Origin: Rubrobacter taiwanensis
GTDB lineage: Bacteria; Actinomycetota; Rubrobacteria; Rubrobacterales; Rubrobacteraceae
Length of the DNA stretch: 52,643 bases
Direction of reading: 5' to 3'
NCBI RefSeq assembly: GCF_004337705.1
Contig: NZ_SKBU01000038.1
Coordinates: forward strand, 54,763 to 107,405
In this document: positions 1-7,349 of the stretch, one piece after another
Layout: the number at the start of each line of letters is the position of its first letter
Numbering within the stretch: the stretch's first letter is position 1
Position numbers and translations under genes: made by a program
The notes under the pieces: generated by a model
What the model saw: the letters and a program-made list of their open reading frames with translations, nothing else
What the model was told of the DNA's origin: nothing
Databases searched by the model: none

Positions 1-255
1 ATCCTGACGGGCGGGCCGGGGCGGGGACGCGCGGTGACGCTTCTGCCGCCGACCTACGTCGCCGTGGTCCCGGCGGGGCGGGTTCTGGCGACGGTGCCCG
101 ATGCCATCGAGGAGTTTGCGAGCCGCGGGAGGGTGCCGGCGAACTTCTGCTTCCACACCGGCCCCAGCCGCTCCGGGGACATAGAGATGTCGCTGGCCAT
201 AGGGGTGCACGGGCCGGGGGACGTGCACGTGGTGCTGGTAGGCGGAGATGAGTAG
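1..255 (+). CDS. LutC/YkgG-type LUD-domain protein, C-terminal part (partial)
   Basis: The reading frame is open at the left edge of the window, so only the last 84 residues are seen. They match the end of the LUD (lactate utilization) fold of LutC/YkgG proteins: a GPGRGR-like turn, LLPPTYVAVV, and the typical finish GPSRSGDIEMSLAIGVHGPGDVHVVL. Family members belong to LutABC systems that oxidise L-lactate to pyruvate, with LutC as the non-cofactor subunit. The stop overlaps the next gene by 8 bp, which suggests translational coupling with a 2-hydroxyacid dehydrogenase, in keeping with 2-hydroxy/2-oxo acid metabolism. lutA and lutB would be expected just upstream, outside the window. Family call fairly secure, substrate inferred. 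Confidence 0.8.
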   Translation: MLTGGPGRGRAVTLLPPTYVAVVPAGRVLATVPDAIEEFASRGRVPANFCFHTGPSRSGDIEMSLAIGVHGPGDVHVVLVGGDE

Positions 256-1186
256 CGAGGGGCCGGCCGTATACGTTGGACCCGAAAGGGACTACTTCGG
301 CGCCGAGCACGCCGGAGCCTTCCTGCAGGCCGTGGAGCGGGGCGGGGGCAGGGTGGTCGAGAGCCCGGAGGAGGCCGAGGCCATCGTATGGCTCGGCTCG
401 GACGGCTCCCGGCTGCGGGAGCTGCTCCACCCGGGTATCCGCTGGGTACAGCTGCCGTCTGCGGGAGTGGAGACCTGGGTGGAGCAGGGGCTGCTGGACC
501 GGGAGCGGGTCTTTACCTCGGCCGCCGGGGCCTACTCGGATACGGTGGCCGAGCACGCCCTCGCGCTGATGCTGGCCGGAGCCCGGAGGCTGCACGAGTG
601 CGCTCGTGCTACGGAGTGGAGGGCCGGCTGGGGCCGGACGCTCGCGGGTTCGACCGTCGTGGTGCTGGGCGCCGGAGGGATCGGGCGGGCCCTGATCCGG
701 ATGCTGAAGCCGCTGGGACCGCGGGTCTTCGCCGTGACCCGCAGCGGGCGCGAGGTGCCGGACGCGGACGAGAGCCGCGCTGCGGATGAGATGGACAGAC
801 TCTGGCCAGAAGGAGATTTCTTCGTGATCGCCGCGCCGGCTACCGCCGCTACGCGGCACATGATAGGTGCCGGCGAGCTGGCCGCAATGAAGGAGAGCGC
901 CTGGGTCGTCAACGTGGCCCGCGGCTCCCTGATAGACACCGAGGCTCTGGTGGAGGCGCTCGCAGCCGGCAGCATCGGCGGGGCTGCACTGGACGTCACC
1001 GACCCCGAGCCGCTGCCCGATGGACACCCCCTGTGGAGAGAGCCGCGGGCGCTCATCACACCGCACGCGGCGAATCCGCCCGAGGCCCTGGCGCGCAACC
1101 TGGGCCGGCGCATCGAGGAGAACGTCTCCCGCTTCCGCAGGGGTGAGGATCTGATAGCACCCGTGGACATGGAGGCGGGCTACTAG
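248..1186 (+). CDS. D-isomer-specific 2-hydroxyacid dehydrogenase
   Basis: A 312-residue NAD(P)-dependent oxidoreductase of the D-2-hydroxyacid dehydrogenase family (glyoxylate/hydroxypyruvate reductase, phosphoglycerate dehydrogenase relatives). The nucleotide-binding motif VLGAGGIGRALI lies near residue 140. The signature VNVARGSLIDTEAL carries the substrate-binding Arg, a DPEPLP segment follows, and the catalytic His is in TPHAANPP near residue 275. Length is normal for the short form without an ACT domain. The ATG overlaps the end of the LUD gene, so the two are probably co-transcribed. It would interconvert a 2-oxo acid and its D-hydroxy acid; the exact substrate cannot be read from the sequence. 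Confidence 0.85.
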   Translation: MSSEGPAVYVGPERDYFGAEHAGAFLQAVERGGGRVVESPEEAEAIVWLGSDGSRLRELLHPGIRWVQLPSAGVETWVEQGLLDRERVFTSAAGAYSDTVAEHALALMLAGARRLHECARATEWRAGWGRTLAGSTVVVLGAGGIGRALIRMLKPLGPRVFAVTRSGREVPDADESRAADEMDRLWPEGDFFVIAAPATAATRHMIGAGELAAMKESAWVVNVARGSLIDTEALVEALAAGSIGGAALDVTDPEPLPDGHPLWREPRALITPHAANPPEALARNLGRRIEENVSRFRRGEDLIAPVDMEAGY

Positions 1187-1211
1187 CCCGAAAGACTTAG
1201 ATAAAGGATGC

Positions 1212-1230
1212 CCGGCTTGCGAAACGCCGG
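1212..1230 (+). terminator. weak hairpin after the hydroxyacid dehydrogenase
   Basis: CCGGC and GCCGG (1212-1216, 1226-1230) form a 5-bp stem with a 9-nt loop 25 bp after the stop codon. There is no T-run, so it is only a possible terminator. The rest of the 1187-1443 gap holds a promoter and a long leader. Confidence 0.25.
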
Positions 1231-1285
1231 CTGAAAGAGGACTCTCCTAAACCCGGCGGTCGGACGTAGCACTCGCCCGCCTGAA

Positions 1286-1314
1286 TTGACAGATGATCCT
1301 GCCAATACTACGAT
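1286..1314 (+). promoter_or_regulatory. sigma-70-type promoter for the SDR/DAAO pair
   Basis: TTGACA at 1286-1291 and TACGAT at 1309-1314 are separated by exactly 17 bp. Transcription from here would give a leader of about 120 nt before the ATG at 1444, which is long for this window and leaves room for regulation. No clear palindrome is seen in the leader. Confidence 0.65.
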
Positions 1315-1443
1315 ACTAGAAACAAGCGTTACCATTCTTGGGTTATGGGGGAGATAGACCGGGGGCTCGCTACGAGGCGGTAGGCGGGCGGATCGGGAGG
1401 AACCGGTCGTGTCCGAACGTGGGAGGAGAGAAAGGGGTGAGCG

Positions 1444-2199
1444 ATGAGGCTGGAAGGCAAGGTCTGCATAGTGACCGGAGGCGCCACCGGCATCGGTGAG
1501 GCCTCCGCCCTCGCTTTGGCCCGCGAGGGCGCCCGGGTCGTGGTCGGCGACGTAAACGTCGAGGAGGGGCGCAAGACCGTCGAGGAGATAGAGAGGGAGG
1601 GGGGTGAGGCGCTCTTCGTCGAGTGCGACGTCTCCAAAGAAGAGGATGCCCGGCGGCTTGTGGAGGAGGCCGTTGCTGCGTTCGGCAGGATAGACGTGCT
1701 CTTCAACAACGCCGGGATCAACATCACCGAGGGCGGCGTCCCGGAGATGAAGGTCGAGGACTGGCGCAGGACCTTTGCGGTCAACGTGGACGGCATCTTC
1801 TGGTGCAGCCGGTACGCCATCCCCGAGATGCGCAAAAGCGGTGGTGGCAGGATCATCAACACCGCCTCCCCCAGCTCCTTCGTCGGCTGGGCCGGCAACG
1901 CTGCCTACATAGCCTCCAAGGGGGCCGTGATGTCCCTGACACGGGCCATGGCCATGGACCACGCCAGGGAGAACATCCGGGTCAACGCCATCGTGCCGGG
2001 TCTTATCCTGAGCCCCCTCGGACTCAACTGGGCCCAGCAACAGGAGGACCCCGAGGCCGTCAAGCAGAACATCCACCCCATCGGCCGGCCCGGTTACCCG
2101 GAGGACGTGGCCCCGGTGGTGGTGTTCCTGGCTCAGGACGACACGGAGTTCGCCACCGGCGCACCGTTCTTCATGGACGGCGGACTGGTCGCCGGATAA
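1444..2199 (+). CDS. SDR-family oxidoreductase
   Basis: A 251-residue classical short-chain dehydrogenase. It shows the cofactor motif TGGATGIG at residues 12-19, NNAG near residue 90, and the catalytic Ser/Tyr/Lys in the stretch TASPSS...AAYIASK. The end, TGAPFFMDGGLVAG, is typical of the FabG/glucose dehydrogenase-like branch. An Asp after beta-2 (VGDVN) suggests NAD rather than NADP. The ATG at 1444 has GGAGAGAAAGGGG upstream. It stands first in a transcript with the amino-acid oxidase gene, behind a good promoter. The substrate, likely a sugar or sugar acid given the neighbourhood, is inferred. Confidence 0.85.
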   Translation: MRLEGKVCIVTGGATGIGEASALALAREGARVVVGDVNVEEGRKTVEEIEREGGEALFVECDVSKEEDARRLVEEAVAAFGRIDVLFNNAGINITEGGVPEMKVEDWRRTFAVNVDGIFWCSRYAIPEMRKSGGGRIINTASPSSFVGWAGNAAYIASKGAVMSLTRAMAMDHARENIRVNAIVPGLILSPLGLNWAQQQEDPEAVKQNIHPIGRPGYPEDVAPVVVFLAQDDTEFATGAPFFMDGGLVAG

Positions 2200-2311
2200 G
2201 GGGCGGGAGAGATGATCGGGATCCGCGGGGTCGGTGGGGGCGGAACATCGGTGAGGAGCGGTTGAGATACCTGAGGTGGGCGATCTTCCGGATCTCGGGT
2301 GGAGAGGAAGC

Positions 2312-3262
2312 GTGGACGCCCTGGTAATCGGTTGCGGCGTAATCGGTCTCTCCACGGCCATCTGCCTGCAGGAAGCGGGGCTGGAGGTGGAGGTCTGGGC
2401 GGCGGAGATGCCCCGCGAATCCACCTCCGGCGTTGCGGCCGCCGTGTGGTACCCCTACAAAGCCTATCCCCAGAACCGGGTGCTAAAGTGGGGCGGCCAG
2501 ACCTACGCGGCCTTCGAGAAGCTGGCCGGAGACGGGCAGACTGGCGTGCGCATGGGCGAGGGGGTAGAGCTCTGGCGCAGGGAGGTGCCGGACCCCTGGT
2601 GGAAGGATGCGGTCTCACGCTTCCGGCGGTGCGAAGAACACGAGCTGCCGCCGGGCTACCGCGACGGTTATGTGTTCACCGTGCCGGTGATCGAGATGCC
2701 CCGCTACCTGCAGTACCTGCTGGAGCGTTTTGCCGGGGCCGGGGGGCGCCTCACAAGGCGGGTTGTGCGTTCGCTGGAAGAGGCGGCGGAGGCGTCACCG
2801 CTGGTCTTCAACTGCACGGGGCTCGGGGCGCGCGAGCTGGTTGGTGACAGACTACTGAGCCCGATTCGGGGCCAGATAGTGCGGGTGCGCAACCCCGGCC
2901 TAGAGCGCTTCGTGCTGGACGAGGAGCACCCCGAAGAGCCCACCTACATCGTGCCGCGCACGGAGGACTGCGTTCTCGGGGGCACGGCTCAGGAGAGGCG
3001 CTGGGATATAGAGCCGGACCCGGAGACCGCGGCGGCAATTCTGCGGCGCTGCGTCTCTCTGGAGCCGCGTCTGGCGGACGCCGAGGTGCTGGAGCACAGG
3101 GTGGGGTTGAGGCCGGGCAGGCCGGAGGTGCGGCTGGAGCGCGAGGAGCTTGGGAGCGGCGCTCTGTGCGTGCACAACTACGGGCATGGCGGGGCGGGGG
3201 TCACGCTCTCCTGGGGCTGCGCCCGGGAGGCGTGCGCGCTGGTATTGGAGCGGATAGGGTAG
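2312..3262 (+). CDS. dao: D-amino-acid oxidase (FAD flavoenzyme)
   Basis: A FAD-dependent oxidase of the DAO family, 316 residues from the GTG at 2312, which has GGAGAGGAA 2 bp upstream and puts the dinucleotide-binding motif VIGCGVIGLSTA at residue 5. Family landmarks are WYPYKAYP in the isoalloxazine region, LRPGRPEVRLE with the Arg that binds the substrate carboxylate, and NYGHGGAGVTLSWG near the C-terminus. DAAO deaminates D-amino acids to 2-oxo acids with O2, giving H2O2 and ammonia. Bacterial DAAOs are uncommon; a thermostable one from Rubrobacter xylanophilus has been described, and this looks like that gene or a close orthologue. A further in-frame GTG at 2276 would add 12 unconserved residues. 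The gene ends 14 bp from the convergent aldolase gene. Confidence 0.88.
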   Translation: MDALVIGCGVIGLSTAICLQEAGLEVEVWAAEMPRESTSGVAAAVWYPYKAYPQNRVLKWGGQTYAAFEKLAGDGQTGVRMGEGVELWRREVPDPWWKDAVSRFRRCEEHELPPGYRDGYVFTVPVIEMPRYLQYLLERFAGAGGRLTRRVVRSLEEAAEASPLVFNCTGLGARELVGDRLLSPIRGQIVRVRNPGLERFVLDEEHPEEPTYIVPRTEDCVLGGTAQERRWDIEPDPETAAAILRRCVSLEPRLADAEVLEHRVGLRPGRPEVRLEREELGSGALCVHNYGHGGAGVTLSWGCAREACALVLERIG

Positions 3263-3276
3263 TGTGTGGAGGCCGG

Positions 3277-4128
3277 CTACTGGAGCGCCGCTGAGAGGAC
3301 CGGCCCGGGGTCGTAGCCCGCGGGGGCCGGGACCAGCGGCGGGCGCACGGTGCCCAGTAGGATTCCGTGCCGGGCCCCGGCGAGCTTCTTGAGCAGCGCG
3401 GCCGAGGTATACTCCTTGGTCATCGCCCGCACCTTCTGCAGCTTCTCGGAGAGTCTCCGGCCTCCGGCTTCGTCTCCGGCCTCGACCCGGCGGTACATCT
3501 CGACCACCTCCTCGGGGATGAAGTTGGCGAGGGCCGAGATCATGCCCTGAGCCCCCAGATTGAGGTTCTCCCAGAGGCTGTCCTCGGTGCCCAGCAGCAC
3601 CCCTTTGCCGGCATCGAGCACGGCCTTGGTATAGGCCGGGTCTCCTCCCGAGTCCTTCACTCCCCAGACCGGGAGCTCCGCCACCAGCTCCACCGGGACG
3701 GGCACGGCGTACTTGGGGATGTGGTACACGATAACCGGGTGGCGGGAGGCTTCCAGGACCGGCTCGTAGAACCTCTTCAGCCCTTCGGCCTTCGCGGGCT
3801 TGAAATAGTAGGGCGGGAGCACCATCACCGCGGTTGCGGGTTTGTCGTTGAGCCAGTCTAGCATCTGCAGCGTCTCGGGCAGGTTGCCCTGCGCCACGTT
3901 GGGTACGATCTCGAGCGGGAGCTCCCGCTCGAAGAGGGTTTCCAGCACCTCCAGCTTCTCCCGGAGCGCCACGGAGGGGCCCTCCCCGTTGGTGCCGAAG
4001 GGCACAACCCCCTGCACGCCCCGCTCGCCCAGCCACTCCACGTGCCCCAGGTAGGCTTCCCGGTCGATGGTGAACTCCCCGTCTTCTCTGAACGGGGTTA
4101 CGTTGGCCACGTACACGCCGCCCTGCAT
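3277..4128 (-). CDS. DHDPS/NAL-family aldolase, probable 2-keto-3-deoxygluconate aldolase
   Basis: A 283-residue TIM-barrel class I aldolase of the dihydrodipicolinate synthase/N-acetylneuraminate lyase family. The start MQGGVYVANVTPF is the usual N-terminus. FGTNGEGPS is the pyruvate-binding loop, the conserved Tyr lies in VYHIPKY, and the Schiff-base Lys is in GVKDSGG. It follows a KDG-kinase-like gene after 5 bp and ends a five-gene operon with an IclR regulator and a KduD-like SDR. Cleavage of 2-keto-3-deoxy(phospho)gluconate or a related 2-keto-3-deoxy acid is therefore more likely than lysine biosynthesis. The function is inferred from context; the family is certain. Confidence 0.8.
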   Translation of the reverse strand: MQGGVYVANVTPFREDGEFTIDREAYLGHVEWLGERGVQGVVPFGTNGEGPSVALREKLEVLETLFERELPLEIVPNVAQGNLPETLQMLDWLNDKPATAVMVLPPYYFKPAKAEGLKRFYEPVLEASRHPVIVYHIPKYAVPVPVELVAELPVWGVKDSGGDPAYTKAVLDAGKGVLLGTEDSLWENLNLGAQGMISALANFIPEEVVEMYRRVEAGDEAGGRRLSEKLQKVRAMTKEYTSAALLKKLAGARHGILLGTVRPPLVPAPAGYDPGPVLSAALQ

Positions 4129-4133
4129 ATGAT

Positions 4134-5102
4134 CTACCTCCCCAGAGACTCGCGACCTTCCAGAAATTCTTCCAGCTCCTCCCGGTCGGGCAGCCCCTCG
4201 TAGTCGCCGAGGGTCATCACGCTGTAGGCTCCCATGGCGTTTGCGACGCGCAGGCGCTCTTCCGGCGGGAGTCCCCAAAGCATGCCGGCGAGGTACCCGG
4301 CCGCGAACGCGTCGCCGGCTCCTATCGGGTCCACTTCCTCCACCCGGAAGCCGGGGTGTTCGATCGGCTCGCCGCCCACCAGCGCCAGGCTGCCCTCCCG
4401 GCCGCGCTTGAGCACGATCTCCCGGGGGCCTGCCTCGCTCAGCTTCTGCAGGAGGTCCGCGCCGTCGTGGTTCCAGAGCGCCTGCGCCTCCTCCGCGCTG
4501 ACGAAGAGCAGGTCCACCATCGGCAGCACCTCCTCCGTGAACCGGAGCGCTTCTTTGGCGGACCAGAGCTTGGACCGGTAGTTGACGTCGAAACTGATCC
4601 GGGCCGGGCTGCCGCCGAGCTTCTGCATCAGCGCCCGGGTGAACGTCCGGCAACTCCCGGAGAGGGCGGGGGTGATGCCGGTGAGGTGCACGTAGCGCGC
4701 CTGCGCGAAGTACTCGAGATCCACGCCGTCTATGCTCATCTTTGAGGCGGCCGATCCTTCCCTGTAGTAGTAGACGCGCGTGCTCTTCCCCACCCGCTCC
4801 CGCAGGTAGAGGCCGGTAGGAGCTTCCTGCAGGAGCCGGACCCGGGAGGTGTCGACGCCCTCGCCGCGGATGCGGTCCAGCACGAGATGGCCGGGTTCGT
4901 CCGAGCTCAGGGCGCTCACCCAGCCCGCGCTTATGCCGAGACGGGAGAGTGCGATCGCCACGTTGGACTCGGCGCCCCCGATCTTCAGCTCCAGGCCGGT
5001 CGCATGCCGCAGGCGGCCCGGAGCGGACGGGGTCGCAAGCACCATGGTCTCCCCGGCCGTGACCACGCTGGGCCGGGCTGCCGGGCTGTCCTGCCGTACC
5101 AA
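4134..5102 (-). CDS. kdgK: PfkB-family sugar kinase, probable 2-keto-3-deoxygluconate kinase
   Basis: A ribokinase/PfkB-family kinase, about 322 residues. Motifs are KIGGAESNVAIALSRLG near residue 40 (substrate/dimer glycines), a central DVNYR segment, and DPIGAGDAFAAGYL near residue 260 with the catalytic Asp of the anion hole. In an IclR-controlled operon with a KduD-like SDR and a KDG-type aldolase, phosphorylation of 2-keto-3-deoxygluconate to KDPG is the natural role. I chose the TTG at 5102, with GGGAGGGAA about 8 bp upstream; an in-frame GTG farther in (PSVVTAGE) is the alternative. It lies 29 bp after the IclR stop and 5 bp before the aldolase. Confidence 0.78.
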   Translation of the reverse strand: MVRQDSPAARPSVVTAGETMVLATPSAPGRLRHATGLELKIGGAESNVAIALSRLGISAGWVSALSSDEPGHLVLDRIRGEGVDTSRVRLLQEAPTGLYLRERVGKSTRVYYYREGSAASKMSIDGVDLEYFAQARYVHLTGITPALSGSCRTFTRALMQKLGGSPARISFDVNYRSKLWSAKEALRFTEEVLPMVDLLFVSAEEAQALWNHDGADLLQKLSEAGPREIVLKRGREGSLALVGGEPIEHPGFRVEEVDPIGAGDAFAAGYLAGMLWGLPPEERLRVANAMGAYSVMTLGDYEGLPDREELEEFLEGRESLGR

Positions 5103-5131
5103 AACCGGATTCCCTCCCTCTCTAAGATTCC

Positions 5132-5926
5132 CTAGCAGCGGGCGCCGAGCCGGTGCCCAATCTCCCGGGCAGCGGCTTTCGTGGCCCGGGCGAGCTCGCC
5201 GCGCAGCAGGCGTTTGGGCAGCCGGTGCGCCGGGCCGGAGATTGAGACGGCCGCGACGGTCTTGCCGCTCGCGTCCCTTATGGGAGCGGCCACACACCGC
5301 ACGCCCTCCTCGTGCTCTTCGAGGTCGAGGGCGTACCCGCGCTCGCGCACCTTCTCCAGCTCTCTCCTCAGCTCGTCCGGGTCGCAGAGCGTGCTGGTCG
5401 TGTACTTGTGGAGCGAGCCGCGGCTCTCCAGCTCCGCGATCGGGTCTCCTTCCATCCCGGAGAGCATCGCCCGGCCCAGAGCGGTGCAGTAGGAGGGAGC
5501 CGTACGCCCCACCTCTGACATCATGACGCCGACGGCGTGCGTGGTCGCCAGCTTCTCCAGATAGACCACCCGGAGCTCGTCGTCGAGCATGCCCAGATGC
5601 ACCGTCTCGTCGAACTCCTCGCGCAGCCGCTCCATGATGGGCCGCGCCTCGCGGCGGAGGTCGGTCTGCTCCAGGTAGGCCTGTCCCAGCTCCAGGCACC
5701 GGACCCCGAGACGGTAGGAGTCGGAGCCCGCGACCCGCTCTACGAGGCCGGTCTCCTCCAGCGTCCGCAGCATGCGGAAGACCGACGGCTTGGCCAGCCC
5801 GGAGCGTGAGGCCAGCTCGTTCAGGGAGGCTCCTCCCTTGCTGGTCCGGAGCAGTTCCAGCAGGGAGACGGCCCGGATCACGGCCCGGACCCTGTACCCG
5901 TCCCGGGTGTTGGAAGGCTCTGGCAT
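5132..5926 (-). CDS. IclR-family transcriptional regulator
   Basis: A 264-residue regulator with an N-terminal winged helix (about residues 10-70, with ELASRSGLAKPSVFRMLRTL as recognition region) and a C-terminal IclR effector domain (about 85-255) ending in the AAREIG type. IclR proteins of the KdgR group repress hexuronate/KDG operons and release DNA on binding a keto-deoxy acid. It is the third gene of a sugar-acid operon, so autoregulation through the operon promoter at 7232-7261 is expected. A 14-bp AT-rich palindrome covers the start codon. The nearest purine-rich ribosome site lies 17-24 nt before the ATG, rather far, so translation may be weak or coupled. Confidence 0.88.
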   Translation of the reverse strand: MPEPSNTRDGYRVRAVIRAVSLLELLRTSKGGASLNELASRSGLAKPSVFRMLRTLEETGLVERVAGSDSYRLGVRCLELGQAYLEQTDLRREARPIMERLREEFDETVHLGMLDDELRVVYLEKLATTHAVGVMMSEVGRTAPSYCTALGRAMLSGMEGDPIAELESRGSLHKYTTSTLCDPDELRRELEKVRERGYALDLEEHEEGVRCVAAPIRDASGKTVAAVSISGPAHRLPKRLLRGELARATKAAAREIGHRLGARC

Positions 5927-5938
5927 AATTCTAATTAT
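5925..5938. promoter_or_regulatory. AT-rich palindrome over the iclR start codon
   Basis: ATAATT-CT-AATTAT has perfect 6-bp arms in otherwise very GC-rich DNA and includes two bases of the iclR ATG. It may be a second, autoregulatory operator or a small hairpin that limits translation of the regulator. Confidence 0.4.
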
Positions 5939-5956
5939 CTTACACCCCTCCCGTTC

Positions 5957-6727
5957 TCACCGGCCCAGCCACCCGCCGTCCACGGGCAGGATGGTTCCGT
6001 GCACGTACGCGGCCGCGTCCGAGGCGAGGAAGACCGCGGCCCCCTTCAGGTCCTCCGGTTCTCCCCAACGTCCGGCCGGTATCCGGGCGAGCAGCGCTTC
6101 GCTGCGCTCCGGGTCGTCGCGGAGATCGGCGGTGAGCTCGGTTGTGTAGTAGCTGGGGGCGAGGGCGTTGACGTTTATGCCCCGGCCCGCCCACTCGTTG
6201 GCGAGCGCCCGGGTCAGGTTGGCGACGCCGCTCTTGGACGCCGCGTAGGAGGGGACCGTGATGCCGCCCTGGTAGGAGAGCACCGAGGCCAGGTTTATGA
6301 TCTTGCCGCCCCGGCCCGCCGCTACGAAGTGCCGCGCGGCGGCCTGGGAGAGGTAGAACACGCTCGTGAGGTTGACGCTTAGCACGTCCTCCCAGTCCTG
6401 CTCGGAGAACTCCAGCGCCGGCGCCCGCCGGATGACGCCGGCGTTGTTTACCAGGATGTCCAGCCGCCCGAGCTCCCGGACGCACTCCGCGACTATCTTC
6501 TCCGCCTGCGCGGCGGTCGCCTCGCGCAGATCGAAGCGCAGCTTCTGCGCCCGGCGGCCCGAAGCGGAGATCTCCCGCGCCGTCTCCTCCGCCTCCAGAC
6601 GGTCGAGTACGGCCACGTCGGCCCCCGCCTCGGCCAGACCGGCGGCGATGGCCCGGCCCAGCCCCCGGGCGGCCCCGGTGACGAGCGCCACCCGCCCGTC
6701 GAGCCTGAACGCGTCGAGGATGCCCAC
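5957..6727 (-). CDS. kduD: SDR oxidoreductase, KduD-like (2-deoxy-D-gluconate 3-dehydrogenase type)
   Basis: A 256-residue short-chain dehydrogenase. It has TGAARGLGRAIA at the N-terminus, NNAGVIRR near residue 90, and the segment SVLSYQGGITVPSYAASKSGV, which is characteristic of KduD, with the catalytic Ser/Tyr/Lys. ANEWAGRGINVNALAPSYYTTELT and the end VDGGWLGR also match. KduD interconverts 2,5-diketo-3-deoxygluconate and KDG in pectin/alginate uronate degradation, which fits the kinase and aldolase downstream. The GTG at 6727 shares its first base with the stop of the cupin gene, so the two are tightly coupled. The family match is strong, the exact substrate is inferred. Confidence 0.82.
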   Translation of the reverse strand: MGILDAFRLDGRVALVTGAARGLGRAIAAGLAEAGADVAVLDRLEAEETAREISASGRRAQKLRFDLREATAAQAEKIVAECVRELGRLDILVNNAGVIRRAPALEFSEQDWEDVLSVNLTSVFYLSQAAARHFVAAGRGGKIINLASVLSYQGGITVPSYAASKSGVANLTRALANEWAGRGINVNALAPSYYTTELTADLRDDPERSEALLARIPAGRWGEPEDLKGAAVFLASDAAAYVHGTILPVDGGWLGR

Positions 6728-7203
6728 TAGTAACAGAGGTCCAGCGGTTCGATGCCCTGCTCGCGGCAGTGGTTCAGATAGCGTTCGAGTTTCGTGAAGA
6801 CGTCGTCCTGGTAGATCAGGTTGTCTTCCTCATCCATGTACTGGATCACGCCCTCGATCATGAAGAGGGTGATCATCTCCCCCTCGTCCACGACCAGCGT
6901 GTGGATGTCGCCCGGCGGCTCCCAAACCAGCGTGCCCGGCCGCGCCACCCAGTCGCGCTCCAGATAACGCCAGCTGCCCCGGATGACGTACCCGTGCACC
7001 TGCCCCCCGTGCCGGTGCCGGTTTACCCGGCCGCCGCCGGTTACCTTCAGGAGGTTAATCCAACGCCCAGTCCCAAGGTCGAACCGGAGCGGCTTGAACC
7101 AGACTCCCTCCGCCTGCGGAACCCACGGGATCTCCTCGCCGTGGATCGCCTGATCGGGCAGACCCCGCTCCAGAGCCTCCCGAAGCCCCTCCTGCGGATT
7201 CAT
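6727..7203 (-). CDS. cupin-domain protein, 2,4'-dihydroxyacetophenone-dioxygenase-like
   Basis: A 158-residue single-domain cupin and the first gene of the minus-strand operon. The metal motif is visible as NRHRHGGQVHGYVIRG (His ligands) followed by PGTLVWEPPGDIHTL. The C-terminal helix region IYQDDVFTKLERYLNHCREQG resembles the DAD-like (dihydroxyacetophenone dioxygenase) subfamily. In an operon for uronate-type acids it may isomerise or epimerise a keto sugar acid, in the manner of the cupin KduI, although it is not homologous over the full KduI length. The ATG at 7203 has AAGGGGGT 6 bp upstream. The reaction is unknown. Confidence 0.68.
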   Translation of the reverse strand: MNPQEGLREALERGLPDQAIHGEEIPWVPQAEGVWFKPLRFDLGTGRWINLLKVTGGGRVNRHRHGGQVHGYVIRGSWRYLERDWVARPGTLVWEPPGDIHTLVVDEGEMITLFMIEGVIQYMDEEDNLIYQDDVFTKLERYLNHCREQGIEPLDLCY

Positions 7204-7221
7204 GTTTTTACCCCCTTCCCG

Positions 7222-7250
7222 GACTGGGTTTCGTATAGTAAAACCCAGTC
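7222..7250. promoter_or_regulatory. 10-bp inverted repeat: operator candidate of the KDG operon
   Basis: GACTGGGTTT (7222-7231) and AAACCCAGTC (7241-7250) are perfect reverse complements with a 9-bp spacer. The -10 box of the minus-strand promoter falls in the spacer, so a bound protein would block the promoter. The IclR regulator of the operon is the obvious candidate. The repeat also lies upstream of the divergent tctC. Confidence 0.65.
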
Positions 7251-7261
7251 TTGCCTGACAA
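7232..7261 (-). promoter_or_regulatory. promoter of the cupin-kduD-iclR-kdgK-aldolase operon
   Basis: On the minus strand TTGTCA (7261-7256) and TATACG (7237-7232) are 18 bp apart, leaving a leader of roughly 25 nt before the cupin ATG. The -10 box is framed by the inverted repeat arms. Confidence 0.5.
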
Positions 7262-7349
7262 CACAAACCCATGATACACTGCCAAGAACAACGATTCCAG
7301 AGGTTGGGGGTTGGCGGTAGGTTTAATCCTGAGAGGAGGCTGTTCATCC

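Noticed and set aside
532-1170. Long open frame on the minus strand inside the hydroxyacid dehydrogenase
   Set aside because: Its translation is low-complexity Ser/Arg/Ala-rich with no family features, and the plus frame encodes a clear enzyme. Such frames are common in GC-rich DNA.
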